Assembly: GCF_964204645.1 (NCBI RefSeq)
Contig: NC_134025.1
Location: forward strand, 6,453,001 to 6,517,000
Source of the DNA: Tubulanus polymorphus
Lineage: Eukaryota > Nemertea > Palaeonemertea > Tubulaniformes > Tubulanidae
DNA length: 64,000 bases
Direction: 5' to 3'
The translations under genes and the position numbers were made by a program. Shown here one piece after another: positions 30,251-46,000 of the stretch. Positions within the stretch are counted from its first letter, which is position 1, and every line of letters starts with the position of its first letter. The notes below the pieces were generated by a model. That model was given only the letters and a program-made list of their open reading frames with translations, did not search any database and was not told the DNA's origin.

Positions 30251-31023
30251 TATTCTTATTTTCCGCCGCGGACGTCCGGTGTCGAAATTCGAATTATTTT
30301 TGTCGAATGTCGGGGGTACGTCTACGACGCCCTCAAATTCAAATTGCTCAAACCCTACAAATAAATAGGAAAATACTTAAAGAAAATAAGGCCTAGCCAC
30401 ACCTTTTGTCTGAAGAGTTAAAGACAATCAAAAGTGTCAATATTTCAGTTCATATACCGCAAATAACTTACCCGATCTACCCAATCTGAAAAAGAAAAAG
30501 GATGAAAAACCGCACGGAACGTATCTTCAAATCACCGCCATTAGATATTCAGCCAATCAGAGATTACATCCGGCAATCAATTGAATTCCTATCTATTAGT
30601 CGGTATACGGCCTCGGACTCGGCGCCGGCCCAGTCACCGGCCGCTCAGTGGCACTTCCAAAAAAGAGAACCCTATCGTCTATTCACGGAAAGTACTATAC
30701 TTGGTGTGAGATTTTCCCAAGGGGATTAACGGCACTATCCATTATGCACAGGACATGCGTTATTTGAAATGTTGCTGTTTTGCCATCATAAAACAATATT
30801 CATAGAGAATATCAAAGTATCTAAATGTACATCAACATGGTCAACATCCTCTGTTTAAAAAGTTCTGATCGAAATTCTGCCAACACAATCATAATGACTG
30901 AATCAGTAACAACACAGAAATTGCTTAGATATCAAATAATATGATTTATTCACATATCCAATATTTCATACAAATGTAATTCCGTAAAATTTACAGCCCC
31001 TAAAATTCTCAGATGTATTAATA
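30251..31023. other. INCENP promoter side and MDN1 3' side
   Basis: This spacer lies between the INCENP start and the midasin stop; both genes are on the minus strand. It should hold the INCENP promoter and 5' UTR (left) and the MDN1 3' UTR (right). A 75-codon plus-strand frame at 30502-30729 has no family features. No repeat was recognised. Confidence 0.5.
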
Positions 31024-34000
31024 TCATCTATCAGCAGCAGATATTAATTCAAACCATTGTCTCAGAGCATCTGCTAATGTGTGTGGGAGAGCATTTATAT
31101 CACGTAAGATGATATAAAATGGAAACGGAAACTGTTCCATGTAAGAGCGTATTTCTGGCATTTGTCCTGCTCCTTTAAAAATCGGCACCTTGATGTCCAT
31201 TATTGAATTCTACAATGTATAAAGACGATAACATATAATGAGTCGAGAAGATACACAATATCCGTGTAAGATGGATAATGAGAGAAATCCCACAATAATT
31301 CAGTCAAAGATGAAAAGTTCTTGAATAGAACTATTCAAGAACTGAATTATTGTGAGATTTCTCTCGATAAGACATAATGTTGTCGAGTACATAGGCCTAT
31401 ATAGTCAAATCTCGATTTGTTCTATCTGGATTAGGTACATTAATGTAGGCCATGCCACTTTCTTTTACCTTATTATTGGGATTATCTAAAATAACGAACA
31501 CAAGGAACAGATTTGCCTCTCGAGCTTGTTGTACAGCACGTAATACAACATCCATGCCCTCCAAAAACAATCCACGTCCATCTGATACTATCAGTACTAA
31601 TTGTGATATCTCTTGTGTAGCCGGTCCTTGTTGATGTTCACGTGCATTTAACATAATACCAGTAACATCCTTCATAAACTGAGAATAAAAGAAATACGAA
31701 CATAGTCCTGTAGCACCACTCCACATGAAAGTCTCAAAAATTCTGAAAATGCATCAGAACTGAATTTAATGTAATTTACAAACCTCTGCAATTTTCGTTT
31801 TGTGTTGCTCGAATGTAAATTGTTGTAGTAAGCTGGCACCTGATTGATTCGAAAATTGTTCATGGAATGGATGAAGAAGCTGTGTTGATTCACCAAAACT
31901 AGCAAAAAATTGAAAATACATGTAAATGTATGAAGATTTAAATTCAAATAGATTTTTGTGTGGGCTTACCAGTACAAATATATGGAATATGAAGCTCACC
32001 TACAAATAGCTAGTTCCCCGGCTTCCAGCAAAGTCAATGCATTTGCAATTGTGGCCAGTGACTCGAAGGCAAGCTGTTAAAATAACAAACATTCTCATAA
32101 TTTCTAATCTACAGGTGGAACTAAGGCATATATTAAAATGCAAAATACATCACCTGTTTAGAATGATTATCTGCCATACTTGATGAATCATCAACAGCCA
32201 GTAAGATCTGATATTGTCGTTTACTGGGTTTCGTTCTTCTCAACCAAATCTTATCTTTACGAAACTGACTAGCAATATATGGAATGACTTTACGCATATT
32301 GAGACGTTTTCCTGTTCGATAATCACCCCTGCAAAACAAACGTTTTTGAAACTACAGTATCTGTTAGTTTACACATTATAGTTAAGTTTGTGGTAAAAAT
32401 CAGTTTTCATTCAAACCAGTGTCAGTAACCAGTAGCCAGTGAACATAATGAAAAACCTACTTTAGTTTAGTGCACCGGGAGGGTTCTAAAACTAAACGCA
32501 ATTGTTCACATAATTCCTGCGAGAGACTAGACGTAACGGCATCGTATTTGTACCACAGTTCTTCGGCTTCCCTTGCCTGAAATAACATGAAACATTAGAT
32601 GCAAAACTTCACCCGCTTTTTGCATAGTATCTTGCACAGTTGTGTCAATCAATAGATCCAAATAGTCTAGATATAATTTACCTGTTCCGGAGAATATCCT
32701 GAAGGTCGTTGCCACATGGTAAAAGATGATTCAAGTTCATTTCGTAATTTTTCAACATCATGTCCCTAAAAACAGTGGAACAATCCTTTATTATGAAACT
32801 CAATGAGAGTTTGTCATTCTAAATACAGTTTTAATTTACCATTAAAGGAGTCATTTTATCTAATGCTGTATGAAATGAAGTATTTCCAGGAGCAACTGAC
32901 ATAGTAATCATATTTTCCCCCTCAATTGTCGATGCCTGGTTTCCTTCATCAGCAACAGACTCCTCGCCATGTTCATTCTCTGCACTCTTCTTTTCTTTTA
33001 ACTTCATCGCTGAGAGTTTCTTTTCAACTGTTTCATCCTTCAAAAGACCAAATTCAAAGCATTTCAAGAACATATAAAGTGCATATAAAATGAATGTATA
33101 CCACATGTAGTGTAGGTAATCATCAAAGCTTACTCACAGTACACTTCTCATCATCTTGTGGTTGCATATTCTCGTCATCAGGACCAACCTCTTCAGCATC
33201 TTCATCCTCCATCGCTGGAATCGGTTGTTGATCCAGTTGCTCAGCTGTTGCAGCATCTAAAGTTTGTGCATCGTATTGGGATACTGCTTTATTGATGTGT
33301 TCATACAGATCTGATTCTTGTTTATCATCAGACACCTAAAACGAGATATTAGTACAATATGTTTAAATGACATATCATGAACAATTAATTCTTCATGGTT
33401 TTAAATTTCGAAATATTACCTGATCTGATTGATCATCCAGTTTTGTGTCTATTGTTTGTAATCGTTTAATTTTCTCATCCGTTGAGCCCATGGTTCGGTC
33501 TGCATCACTTTGACCAGGTTTACGTTTTTGTGGCTGAAATCAAACATTTTTAATAAACATTAAGATTTCCATAATTATTCATGCACCCACTTGATGGATA
33601 TCAGTAACTAAGCCGACTGACCTTATTTCTCTGTTTATTTTCCTGTCCACGAGCAGCTTGTTGAGAAGTGGAACCTTCATGACCGAGCATGTCATCTGCT
33701 TCTGCTGTACCATTACCTTCATTCTAAATAATTGAAATTAACCAAGTCAGAATTTAAATGACATCGGTGGAACTGGATCCTGATATCTTTATCAATGATT
33801 ATGCTGTACCTCTTCAGTTTCATCAGTTTTTCCTGCACTATCTTGAGCTGATTCACTCTGTTCTGCAGCTTGGACATCATGATCTTTCTTCCCATATGCT
33901 TCAGTTACTGTATTATCTTCATCATTGTTTTCTTCAGCACCATTCTTTCCTTCATCACCTTGATCTTCTTCATCAACCTTTTCATCAATCTGGTCATATC

Positions 34001-37000
34001 AATAAAAGCAACACTGATTAACTATCAGGGTGTCAAAAGCAATTCAAACTCAACATCCTAGATTAATTGCATATCTTACCTGTGGTTGAACACCAGTTTC
34101 TCTGCTTTCATCATCATTTTCAGGTTTCTCTTCTATATCCAAAGACTCATCCTCCTCAGCTGACTTTTTGCCATCCTAGAGTTAAGTAGTACCCATTAAA
34201 AGGTATAAAGGTTTTTGTTAGAAATAACCAACCAGTATCACAATCATGAAAAAAACGCCAGAAAATTATGCCACACCTGTTCTTCCTCTTTGCCTTCCTC
34301 TTTGTTGTCCTCTTCTAATTCATCTCCATCCTTTTCTTCATTCTTATCTTGAGCATTCTCATCTTCATTCATTTCCGCATCTATATCCTCACCCTGATTT
34401 TCTGGTTGATCCAAGTTATCTATATCCATTGGATTTTCACCTACAAACAAAACATTAAACATTTATATCGTTTTTAATTTACTTGAGCAGGGGGCACAAT
34501 ATTTATGATGATGCTCACCCTGTTCTTTATTTTCTTCGTCTTGTTCATTTTCTTCATCATCCAACTGTAAATCCTCAGGTAAATCTAAAGCCTCAGGTTC
34601 TGGAACCTCCTTATCTTTACCATGATATGGATCAGTTTGATTTTCATCATATTCCTAAAAGGTTTATTGAATGAAATGAACAATAGTGAACAATGCAGTG
34701 TTGCAAAACACTTTATTCTCCTTGAATAACTACCTCATCCATAGGTTCTTGTTCATTAATCTTCTCTTCTTGTTGCTCCTCATCTGCAGGTTGATTTTCG
34801 GGTTGATTTTCAGTCTCGGATTTATCTGAATCCTCTTTAGCTACAACCTGACTCTCCTCCTGTTGTCCAGATCCAGGTCCAACTTCTTCCTTTTTATCTT
34901 CCTACAAATGAAAAATGGTTCCTCCAATATTCTGGGGTTACAATTAATGAAATAACAATAAGATTACAAAGTCTTACCTTCTGTTCTTGTTCTTCTGGTT
35001 CCTCATCATCACTTCCCCAAACTTGATCATCCAACTTATCAGCATTTTCATCATCAACATCACCCATCTGTTTATCTATCTTATTTTCAACATCCTCATC
35101 ATCATCTTCAGAATTCTCGTTTTCATCCTCTTCTAAATGAAGACAAGAATTATTTTAGTCCCACAAGTCAGATAGAAAATGTGATATCAGTTATCAAAGA
35201 ATCAACCTACTTGAGGGATCTAGATTATGCAATTTTCCTTCAAAGTCATCAGACATTTCAATGGCATTGTCTTCATCAGGTACATCCGGTTTTTCATCAG
35301 GATCAGCTTTTTCATCTTCTTCCCCAGCCTTTTTCAATTCCTCTAACTTAACAAACCAAGTAAGCCAACATTCAGGATAAAGCATTATAAAGAACATACC
35401 GGTAACGTTTCAGCAATTGTCTCTTACCTGATCTTCTGTTTCAATCTGATCACTGACATCTTTCTGCCCCTGTCCTTCACCCATACCAGCATTTTCCATA
35501 TCTTCAAATTTAGTGGCACCATCTCCAGCTAATTCATCACTCATTTCAGCAGGCAAACAAAATCCCTACAGAAGACATACAAATATTCAATGAAACGCAT
35601 GATTGCAAGGCATATCGACACCTAACTAGATAATGTATATCTTTGATCTTACTTTTTGGATTATTTCGGAAAATATTCCTAATAGAACAGATAGTAATTT
35701 ACAGCTTGTTCTGTAGGTGGCAGTGCACTGAGTAATACAGTATTGTACGAGTAGAGTATACTGTTTAACTAGGGGAATCAAGTTCAACAGTAAACCAGTA
35801 CAATAGTTTGAATGATTGAGCTCTCCAGTATCAGACAACGAGATGATACCCTGGACTAATTCTTCCATGGTGCTGGTAATCTGAAAAAATATAATACATG
35901 GTATTCCATGGAAAGGCCTTTATTACATGAACCTCTGATGATTTCACAATTGAAAGAACATAAGGAAAATTCAAAAGAAATACCTGAAGAAGATTCAAAA
36001 GTTCTATGTCTTTCATTAGTTGTTTATGAAGCAGTTTTGAAAGATGACCATCCTCTACAGTATCCTCATCTGCATCTGTTTGCTCAGAAACAGGATGACA
36101 TTTCAGCAAATGTTGGACTACTAATAGTATATTCGTAGCCAGATTCTCTGTGTTTACTGTGAATTCTTTGACTGACTGTGAATCACTCATTAATTGATCA
36201 CTTGATTTACTATTGTCTGGCAGTTGGAGTACATTTAGCTCTTCATTCCATTTGGAAAACTCTGAAAGTTCCTGAAAATAAAGAATGAAACTGCATGTAA
36301 ATGTGAAAAAAATTTGAACCTGTAAGACATTTCAATAATAATCAGTGTATAAATCATTGTACCTGACACAATGTTTTACGAAGGTAAGTCAAGGTCTTGC
36401 TGAGACAAGTTCTGTCTGCAAATATCTCTTCTATATGCTGCAATTTACTTGAAGAGCTTTTCAGTTTTTCAAATCCTGATTTAATCACTTCATACACACT
36501 CCTACAGAAATAATAATGGTTTGTATGAAGTCAGTGTCGAGAAATTTACACAGTAACACGAAGATTGTGAAATCAGTTACCATGTTAATAGACTAGAATT
36601 TTTCACTTTGACTAATTGCTGTTTAACAGTTTGAACCTCCTCAAGTATTTCCTAAAAGAGAAAAATTCATCATATCAGTGGCACTGAAAGCATTTGTATT
36701 TATGGGAACATTGTTGACAGCTCACCTTGATACACTGTTGTATATTCATATGTCTCTCATCACCACGGACCAAGCTTGCAGCTGCAGATTGATAGACTGA
36801 TGGATATGGATTGACAGCCTCCGAAGAAGCAGGAACAGCATCCAGCAATACGAGAAACTGGTTTAATCCTTCATCAAACTGGTGAATGACTGTCTCTAAC
36901 CTTCCCTGAATAATGAAAATAAACCAAGCATTCATTGATACATTTTTCTCCAGATTATTCAAGTGACAAGGGAAACAAATGATTTCTACCTTCTCACGCT

Positions 37001-40000
37001 GCAGACTCCTCTGTGGGGGCAAACGTGTAATTTTAGATTCAGTTTTCCTAACTTCCTCAAGATCAGACAACTGTGTTCTATAACATATGGGACATGTAAA
37101 TGAATGAAAACCATTGAAATATATTCTGCAGCTTAAGCAGCTTAGGATCTTCTTTTATACCTTAAATTGAGAAACTGCTCAGCAGCTTTCTGTAATACGT
37201 TCTGTTGCGAACAGCAGAGAGTGAGTAAGTTCTCAGTGAAACCCTTACATCGATCAATCTCAGATGGACCGAGTTCTTTACTAGGAGTCTGTAAACTTGT
37301 GTGCAGTAAAGCTCGTCGTGCAATACAACGGCAAAAATATTTCTGACATCCTTCCCAGGTTGATAATAATTCATCATCACATCTACGATTAAATTAGAGT
37401 TGTACATGCTGTATTCAATCAACAACAAAAGTATATATAAACTACATACACATGTATTTGGATTTTTATTTATTTTACCTCTGATGTATAATTGATAGAA
37501 GAGCAGCCTGCAGGTCAAGTACTGGACAAGTCATCAGATCACTATTAGATCTACCTTCCAATTCTATAATACCTTTTCTGTAGGACAAACCTATGAAACA
37601 TGATTCGACATTTACTACTGCATTCAATTGATAGATAAATACAGAATGTATAGTTGCATGAAATAACTACTATTCACCTAAAGTAGTCAAGTATTTGAAA
37701 AGTTCAGCCAGTGCTTTTCGTTTCCTAAGATTAAGATGTTTTGCTTCGGCTTTCTGTTTTTCTTTATCTCCAACCTTAAGAAATACATGTAAATTACCAG
37801 TAATTAGTAAGACACAAAAAATTAAAATGAACTTTCAACCTCACAGTTTTGCACTTTTTCAATCAATCTTACCTGTGTAAGATCCGCAGCCTGAAGTTCA
37901 TGAACAGTGCTAATAATATCCCCAGTGAATTGGTCAACTGATTCTATCATTGATTTATAGTTGCATTGAATGAAGATGCTCCTACAATGTTTCATCATAC
38001 GAGATTGTAGAGATGGTAGCCTATTCAACACACTTCCTTCTTCAGTTGAGAGCACACTCTGAAACGTAATCATCAAAATATACATCTGCAACGCTTCTAA
38101 TTAAATACAGAATTAATGTGAAATAATGTGGAAATTTACCAATATCATCTCAGATGTTATATAAAGATTAACATCTGTGACGGGAATTTTGATCTTTTTC
38201 TCTGAAAGTGATTCTTTTTGGTCAATGAGAAGTGTTCTAACAGGTTGATGTAACACGGTTTCGTATTGTTTCATATGTTTTTGCAATGTGCGATGAGTTT
38301 TTTCAGCAGCTTGTTTCATCGCCCAAAAATTGATGTCATTCCATCGAGCTATTTTGACATAACCCTACAATGAAAAAAAATTATTTCTGTGTATTTCTAT
38401 CTATCTAACTGATGCAACACCAATACAAAGAAATAACTAAACAACCAACAAACCTTGAGTTCTTTCTCAATGGGAGAACGTAAGCTGGCAATCTTAGCAT
38501 CAACATTTGTTTGAAATTGTGAATAAAACTGGTAAAGATTCCACAGTATAGTCTGTGCATTTTCTGGAAAAAAAGAAAACACCATTCAATATAATCAGTT
38601 TTTGGATAATATGATATTGATTGAGCTGATGGAGGAATTCTTATTGCACACCCATTTGTCTTGTATGTACTGCTTGCATTGAAACTAGATGACAGTGAAA
38701 TGTGTATAGGTACTGTAGACGTGTTTCATACTCTCCAAGAACTGAAGTTTCCATGAAATTTTGTAATGCTTCAACTAATTTCCTGACTCCATCCTGAAAC
38801 AGTAATCATCATCAGATATAAACTTATAAACTACAAAGAAATGAGCAAAAAATGAATCTACATTTGTAGTTAACTTTTTTGGTTAGACGTTACCTCAATC
38901 CATTCATCTGTACATGCAATATAGCCATGAAGAACTTGATGTAAATGGAACCACCATTTACTAGCCTTCTCACGAACTCTCCAAGAAACCATATCTAAAC
39001 AACTCCTCCAACATCTGAAAAATTACAGTTTTTCATCTTCATTAGTTTAATACAAAAGAAAAGAACAAGCAATAATACTAGATCAGTAGAAATAATGAAT
39101 ACTGCAATGATGAACATTCTTATTCTCACTTAAGTTCATATCTTCTGTATTGTATAAGTAGCTGTGATATGGAATCGATATGAGACCGCAGTGAGACGTG
39201 TCTCGCTGCGTTTGTCTCCCAATCCTGCAATTTCTGAAGGAGCACATCAATTCCGGCCACAAGTTTCATCAATGGACTCGTAATAGTAAATGACAGAATA
39301 CGATTTATTACATCAACTATCTGAAATAGCAAAAAACCAATTTCAAATCATATTCAACCTTTGTTAGAGATATCTAATGTTGGAAATTTGAGATATAGTT
39401 TTTACCTGTTTCAGGGCAGGGTGGTCAGGCCATTCTAACAGAAGTTCCTGCACTCTAGAGTTCAATAAGTACAGTAATGGTCTACACTGTACAACCTCTG
39501 CAATGTTTGGATCATGATAAACATCGTAGGGTTTCTGCGATGATGAGTTTTCTAACTGCTCCTGCGTTGAGTGTTCCAAAGTGTTTAGCACAATCAAATG
39601 ACTCGCCAATAATTCATCATCTGTTTGGGGATCTATAACATAAAATTCGAATCTGATAATGTTAAAGATTCTATGGCTTAGCAGCAGGAATCAACCTCGT
39701 GAATCCTCATGAATCCTCGCTTACCAATATCGATGATCCGGTTTTTTACAACCGAACAAGCATTTTGATAGCCAAGCATCAATGGCTGTCGAAAGTCTTT
39801 GTTTTGGTTTGATGTTCTCTTCTGTAGCCATGATGACTGCGTGTAAGGCACAATGATTTCATAGTGCATATCACTAACAAATTTCATATCAGCAGCTGAC
39901 ACTTCAAATACTGAATTATCTTCTTCAGATTCAGTATCCCCGGAAATAGGTGGACTTGTATCTAGTTTGCCTTGGTTTATCAGATCTGCCATTTCCTACA

Positions 40001-43000
40001 GTACATAATGAATGGTAACATAGATTTTCTTCTTCACTTCGTGAGAAATCAACAATTTTAGAATCTCACCGATTCGTAACTGGGGAAGTTCCTATGAAGA
40101 TCTAAGTCATCCTGTTCATCTTCTGTCAATTCATCGCCATGACTTTTCTCTTTGTATCTGTAGAGTGAGTTATCTTCGATCTCTTTCTGTTTTTTGCGCT
40201 CTTCCATTTCCAACCATGATGTTGCAAACAACTCAAGCAGATTGTTGAAAGCAATCATTGTTTTGTCATCCAACTTTCCAGTCACAATTATATGGTTCAT
40301 TAGCGACAGTAATGCTTGCTTTCTCATCCTGAAATTTGAAAACAAATATCTTATTATTTTGCCAATTCTCGGCATTGTGTGAAGTTGAATACTGTCAACT
40401 CTATAAATACCTAGTTATGAAGTCTGTTATTCTAGCACTTCCATCTTCAGACTCCTTTGAGAAGAGAAGCTGCTTCATGGACATTGATGTAGAGTGAGAT
40501 GTGAGAATTTCGGAGAGTTGAAGAGATGATGGAATATCAGTCCCTATGAATGGGAATTTACAGAGCGCTAAAACATGGCTTTTCACCGACACCTAAAAAG
40601 AAATATCAGATGAAATTTTGATGCATTTGAAATTTCTCTCCTTAAAAATAACTGATGTGTACACACTTGTTCTGTATTGAGTTTCCATTCTATCTGTCGT
40701 GTAATAACTTGAAGCGCATGACACATGAGTCTAATACCATAACTTAACTGCAAACAGATATTTCTACATTAGTTTAATTCAGCGGATTGAATATTCTGGC
40801 AGCAAAGTTGATACTTCTACGATCACTCCCCCAAGCGATCAATAGAAACTATGTTAAGTGATGTTGAGTGAGAAATGTTGAAAAAATACAATACACACAT
40901 GGACATGGTTAACAGTACCTCAGATATTCCAGCAAGGAATGGTGCTGTCAGATCAGTATAAAAAGGATAATCCCTGTTAATCTTTCGTATAAAGCTTTGA
41001 ACAGTTGATTGCCAAGACTTCTCTTCTTTCAACAATGTGTTGAGGTTAGTGCTTGTCTTATCGTTCGATACACAATTCAGAACAGTATCCAATTGGGTTA
41101 TCATAGTTAGAACCCTTGATTCGGAGCCAATTGCATTGATATACTGTTTCACATCATTCAACAGCGCTATGAACTGAAATCATCAAATTAAAACATGTCT
41201 TTTGTTGGGAAAGACTAACTAAAAGTAGCATTATCTACAGCTACCTATATATTATTGCATGCACTGTTCCTTTTGTGTAAATTTCCTGCAAATAACTAAC
41301 CTTTGGAGGCTGGGGTCTGATAGCAATTCTCTGTTCTAAAATAGCTGCTTTATTCCTGAGAGCTGTAAGCTGATCCGACATAAACAGTAATCGTGGATGA
41401 TTACTAGGATCCCTCGGATCTAAATTCTTTCCAGTCCATATTTTGTTTGCCCAATTCCTTGTCATCAAATTCATATCGATTTCTCCAATCTAAATGAAGA
41501 TGTACAAAATGTCAGAATTTCAACAAAATGTTGATAATCAGAGTTACAAGAACTGGATAATCCTACGTACTTGCTCATTTGTGTAAGTGAGTTTGATAGC
41601 CTGTTTCTCTGCGGGATCTACTGGTCCTTGAGGTGCTAACAACAGAGTTTGCAACAGACCGACATAGCTCCACAGTTTTCCACATTCATACAGGCGTTTC
41701 ATTGGATCCGGCAACGTAACAGATTTTGACATACATTGCAAGATTGTATTCAACATATCTATCATTCTGGTTGGAAGAACCTCAGACTTTGCAATCTCTT
41801 CAATTACTGCTACATAATCATCGATCGAATTGTAAGCCTGTTCAGTTTCATGGCAACTAATGTCTGGACTAAGATTTGAAAGGGCAGACAGTAACCTTTT
41901 CAGAATTATCTTTATCAGATTTTCGTCACATGATCTACAATTCAGTAATACGTATGCATATTTTTTGAACAAATTAATTCATGAAAACGACACAAATTCA
42001 AAATTATGACAAAACAATTCAACTTATAATAGCACTGGCATACCTCAAGTCGACAATTTCATCAGATACTAATGATGCATTGCTCCAAACGAACTTAGCC
42101 AATGACTGAAATAACTTCAATTTTTCTCCACATTGACCAAGAGGAACTGTCATCTGAAGGTTACCATAACTTTGTTTAATGCCAACATCCCGACATGTGT
42201 CTGTGAGAACTGTCATTGTCATGAATGCCAAGTGCGGTGTCTGCAAAGCACCAGGTCCCTTCACAGCAAAAATACAAAGGAGTGAAATGTAAACAAGAAT
42301 TTGAGTAGATTCATGAAATTAAAATCACATTCATAATCGAATCGATGAAAGTACCTCAATGGATTCAATGTCTAATGGTTCTTCAGTTTCAATTGCATGT
42401 GGTAGTAACCAAAGCAAGAGATCTTTTGTTACAGAACTAGAGTATTGTTGACCGACTAAATTTGCTATGATAGTTGGTAATTGTTCCTTATCTTCGCTGT
42501 TAACGATGGCAAGTTGTCTCAATGGAATGAGCAGCTCTGGTGATACCATTGTGAAGTGTAAAATGTAATCAATGATATGATTCAAAATTGAACGGTCCAT
42601 GCCCCTATTCAACCACTGTTTCTGTATAACCAATGAAGCGTATTCATAAAACGGTAACAACTTTTGCTGCAATGCCGGGGCTTGCTGAATTTCAGTTTGA
42701 GAAATATCCTTATTCCATGCACCAGGCTTATACAAGATACCAAATTGAATCAACTCGGTCTCGATATCAAGAACTTTCTGGCAAATCTCATCTGAAATCG
42801 AGAAAAATACATGGCATATATATGATATATGTACATTTCATTTCAGATACAACACAACGTTTCATACCTATATTGCAAGATGGATTGGTAAGCAACATAG
42901 TAAATAGTTCATCGATTCTCTGTCTGGTATAACATCCATTAACACTGGTAAGATACTTGACTATTGGCCACATCTGACCACTAACCGTCACTCTAAACAC

Positions 43001-46000
43001 ATCTAAAATCTGTGCCAATCCTAATAATTTGACTGTTACTTCAGCAAAGCTCGTTTTTTGGAATGGTTTCGGATAACCAAATCCACTCCACATTTTCAAT
43101 TGTAACATGGAAGCCTCATTGTCCGTTCCAAGAAGTCTGTTTAAACAATCCACCAGAGTTTCAAGAGTAGAGGAAATCCTGAAATTGAAAATCAATGCAC
43201 ATACTGCAAACCAATTATCAGTTGATTTAAATAGGATATAAGAAACAAACTTACTTCGTGACAGAAAACATTCGATTGAAACATTTGTTGTAAAACCAGT
43301 TCCAGTGCAGTGCTAATTGTGGCATGAGCACTTTGTACCCACCAGAACTTTTGACCTTCTGCTGGCAGATGCACAAGAAATACCATCTCCACTGGAGACA
43401 ATCAACTAACTGAAAATTTCATTCAGGACAATCCATTAACTTCAAAATTCATCACTTAAAGTTAGCGCATCAATCATTCAGTTCATGATGGATAAGAGAA
43501 TCTACCAAATAAACTAAAGAAGAACGGAAACTAAAGGCTCACCTTATACAAAGTTTCATCAGACATTGATGACATGGATTCGATTTCACCATTTAATTCA
43601 AGATCAAATGCTTGGAAGAATGGATAAATATGAATCAATGATTCTTGTTCTTTAGCAGTATCAGTCAATCCAGCATGAAATTCATAACTAATCTGTATTG
43701 GTGATTTATCTCGTCTTTGGCCTTCTAGTTGCCAGCTTTCTGGTAACTTCTGTTTTTCCAGTAAAATATTCAATAGATAATACCTAAAATGGCATGAATG
43801 TTTATTGGGTAAGAGAGTTAGAATGATTGTTTACCGCAGTAGATTTCATCTAAAATAAATTTCATATTATATACTTGTTGCCAAGAGTTGTTATGGATAT
43901 CCGATGACTAGCATCAGGGTCCATTTTGATGGTCAAGTGATCTAATAATTGAGAATTCCAGCGAAGATCTACCGGATGTTGTGACAAATCCATTCCACCT
44001 ACAACAGAGTTGAAATACATTCAAATAAAGGTTCTATCAGGTAATGTAATTAGGATAACTGTATCATCTCGACTTACTGCAGTTTTCAATTTGTCTAAGC
44101 ACTCCGGAGAAAATATCAATTGATTCAGGCTTCAAACTATTCATCATATTCCGTAGTAATTGATTGAGTTTTGTCGTCGCCTTGTTTCGATTAGCACATC
44201 TTTCAATTTGAGATGAAATCAATCTTTCCAGAATCAGTTTCCGTAGTGGTAAATCATTGATGGATACTGTCTCCAAACACATGGTACAGAGGACCCCGAG
44301 CATTGACGTTAGTCGGTCAGACTCCTGATGGTTTGGTGGCCATGAAAATTTCGTCCGCACTAGTTCATTGTAACTTAATGCTTGTTCACGAGTACCTGAC
44401 CTGAAATAGTAGTACAACCAATGTCGTTAGGGATCCTTTACATTTAGGAAATTTCAATGAAATACATGTATAAAGCTTTCATTTTTAATTGAAGGGATAT
44501 AATCTGATACTTACTGTAATCCGACATTTTGCAAAATCTCACTGACAATGTGCATTAGTGGCACCATCTGATGTTTAACAGTGGAAACAGTAGAATCTGT
44601 AGTCCAATTGCTGATTGATGGAAGACTGACCGGCCACAGTCCTTCGCAAACTAAACTTGATGTATTTGACGTTGCTTCAAATTGCTCTAGATCTAATTTT
44701 TGTAAATAGGTCTCGATCACTTCTTTGATTTCCTGAAAATTTTTTTTCATTCATATCATGAAAACTTGAGCATGAATGAATACTGTGTGATAATGACTGG
44801 ATAGCTCATTGCATTTAATTTTGAACGTTGTCTTTTACCTGTCGTTTTGTGAAGTTACGTTGCATTTTCACTAACACTGACACACAAGAAGTTCTGAGCG
44901 CGTCCAGTAGATGGCATCCACGTTCTAACTGTTGCACGGTAAGCTGAGCAACGTGAAGAATGTCGAGTAACGAGATTTGATCGACTGAATTGCCACGAGA
45001 TTCAATCTCACGACAAATCATCAGTAAAGTCTCGCATGGCAGTTTACCAACTAATCCTAAACCATGCAGCATAGCCTTCACATCATATTCATCATAATCA
45101 CCTCCTTCATTCTATGAAAACAAGAAACAAATAATGCATTAATTCTTTAAGATTTGAGAGATTGACTTTCATACATTATGTGAAACTATAGTGAACGACA
45201 ATTAAGGAAACGAGATAGGCCAATGTTCACTACAGCTTAGAAAATTAAGGAATTCAAAGTTCCAATGATTGGTTTATTTTCAATTGTGAGTTCCCATTCA
45301 GCAAATACTGTGTTCTACATTTTGTTCTGAAATCATAGATGTCCTATTTTTCTGCTCAGTTAGATTTTGTTACGTAACAAAAATTCAATCTATTTCATCT
45401 GACATAATCCATAACAGCTGATATTGAGCAAATGGAGCGAAAATAAAGGCAGATAAAAACGCCAATATTTCTCAAGAAGCCACCGCCGGGGAATACTGGC
45501 GATCAAAGATCAAGTGCTCATTTTTATCAATTACCGGCAATAGAAAACAACTACATGCATGCCCATACAGCTTGTTAAACTAGGGACTAGTTCATTAAAT
45601 TTGATGATTTGTTTGAGAGCTACAAATACTCGAAGTAATGGGAACTAATCTCGACTTGGGCAAAATCACTGAAATGAAGAGTACTTGTACTGAAATGTAT
45701 CAAGGACGGAATAAATTGATTTTCCAGGCATATTATACATGGTTAAGAAGTTAACCTGGAAAAAGCAGCAATTTTTTTTTAAATGCCATATTTAAGAGAC
45801 AAAGGCACTCAAACCGTCTAGACTTTCAACAATCAATCGCAGCATTATGGACGTATAAACTTCTTAAGTTAGAAAATCTAGTTTGTAAGTCCATCAGCAT
45901 ACAATAATGCAATTTTTAGTCCATCCATATAAGGGAATGGTAATCATAAAAGCATCATGGCTTGTACGATTTATGACAAAATATATGGTGTGTAAATCAT

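Noticed and set aside
34246-34458. His/Leu/Pro-rich plus-strand frames over 33.7-34.7 kb
   Set aside because: They are antisense readings of the Asp/Glu-rich midasin exons.
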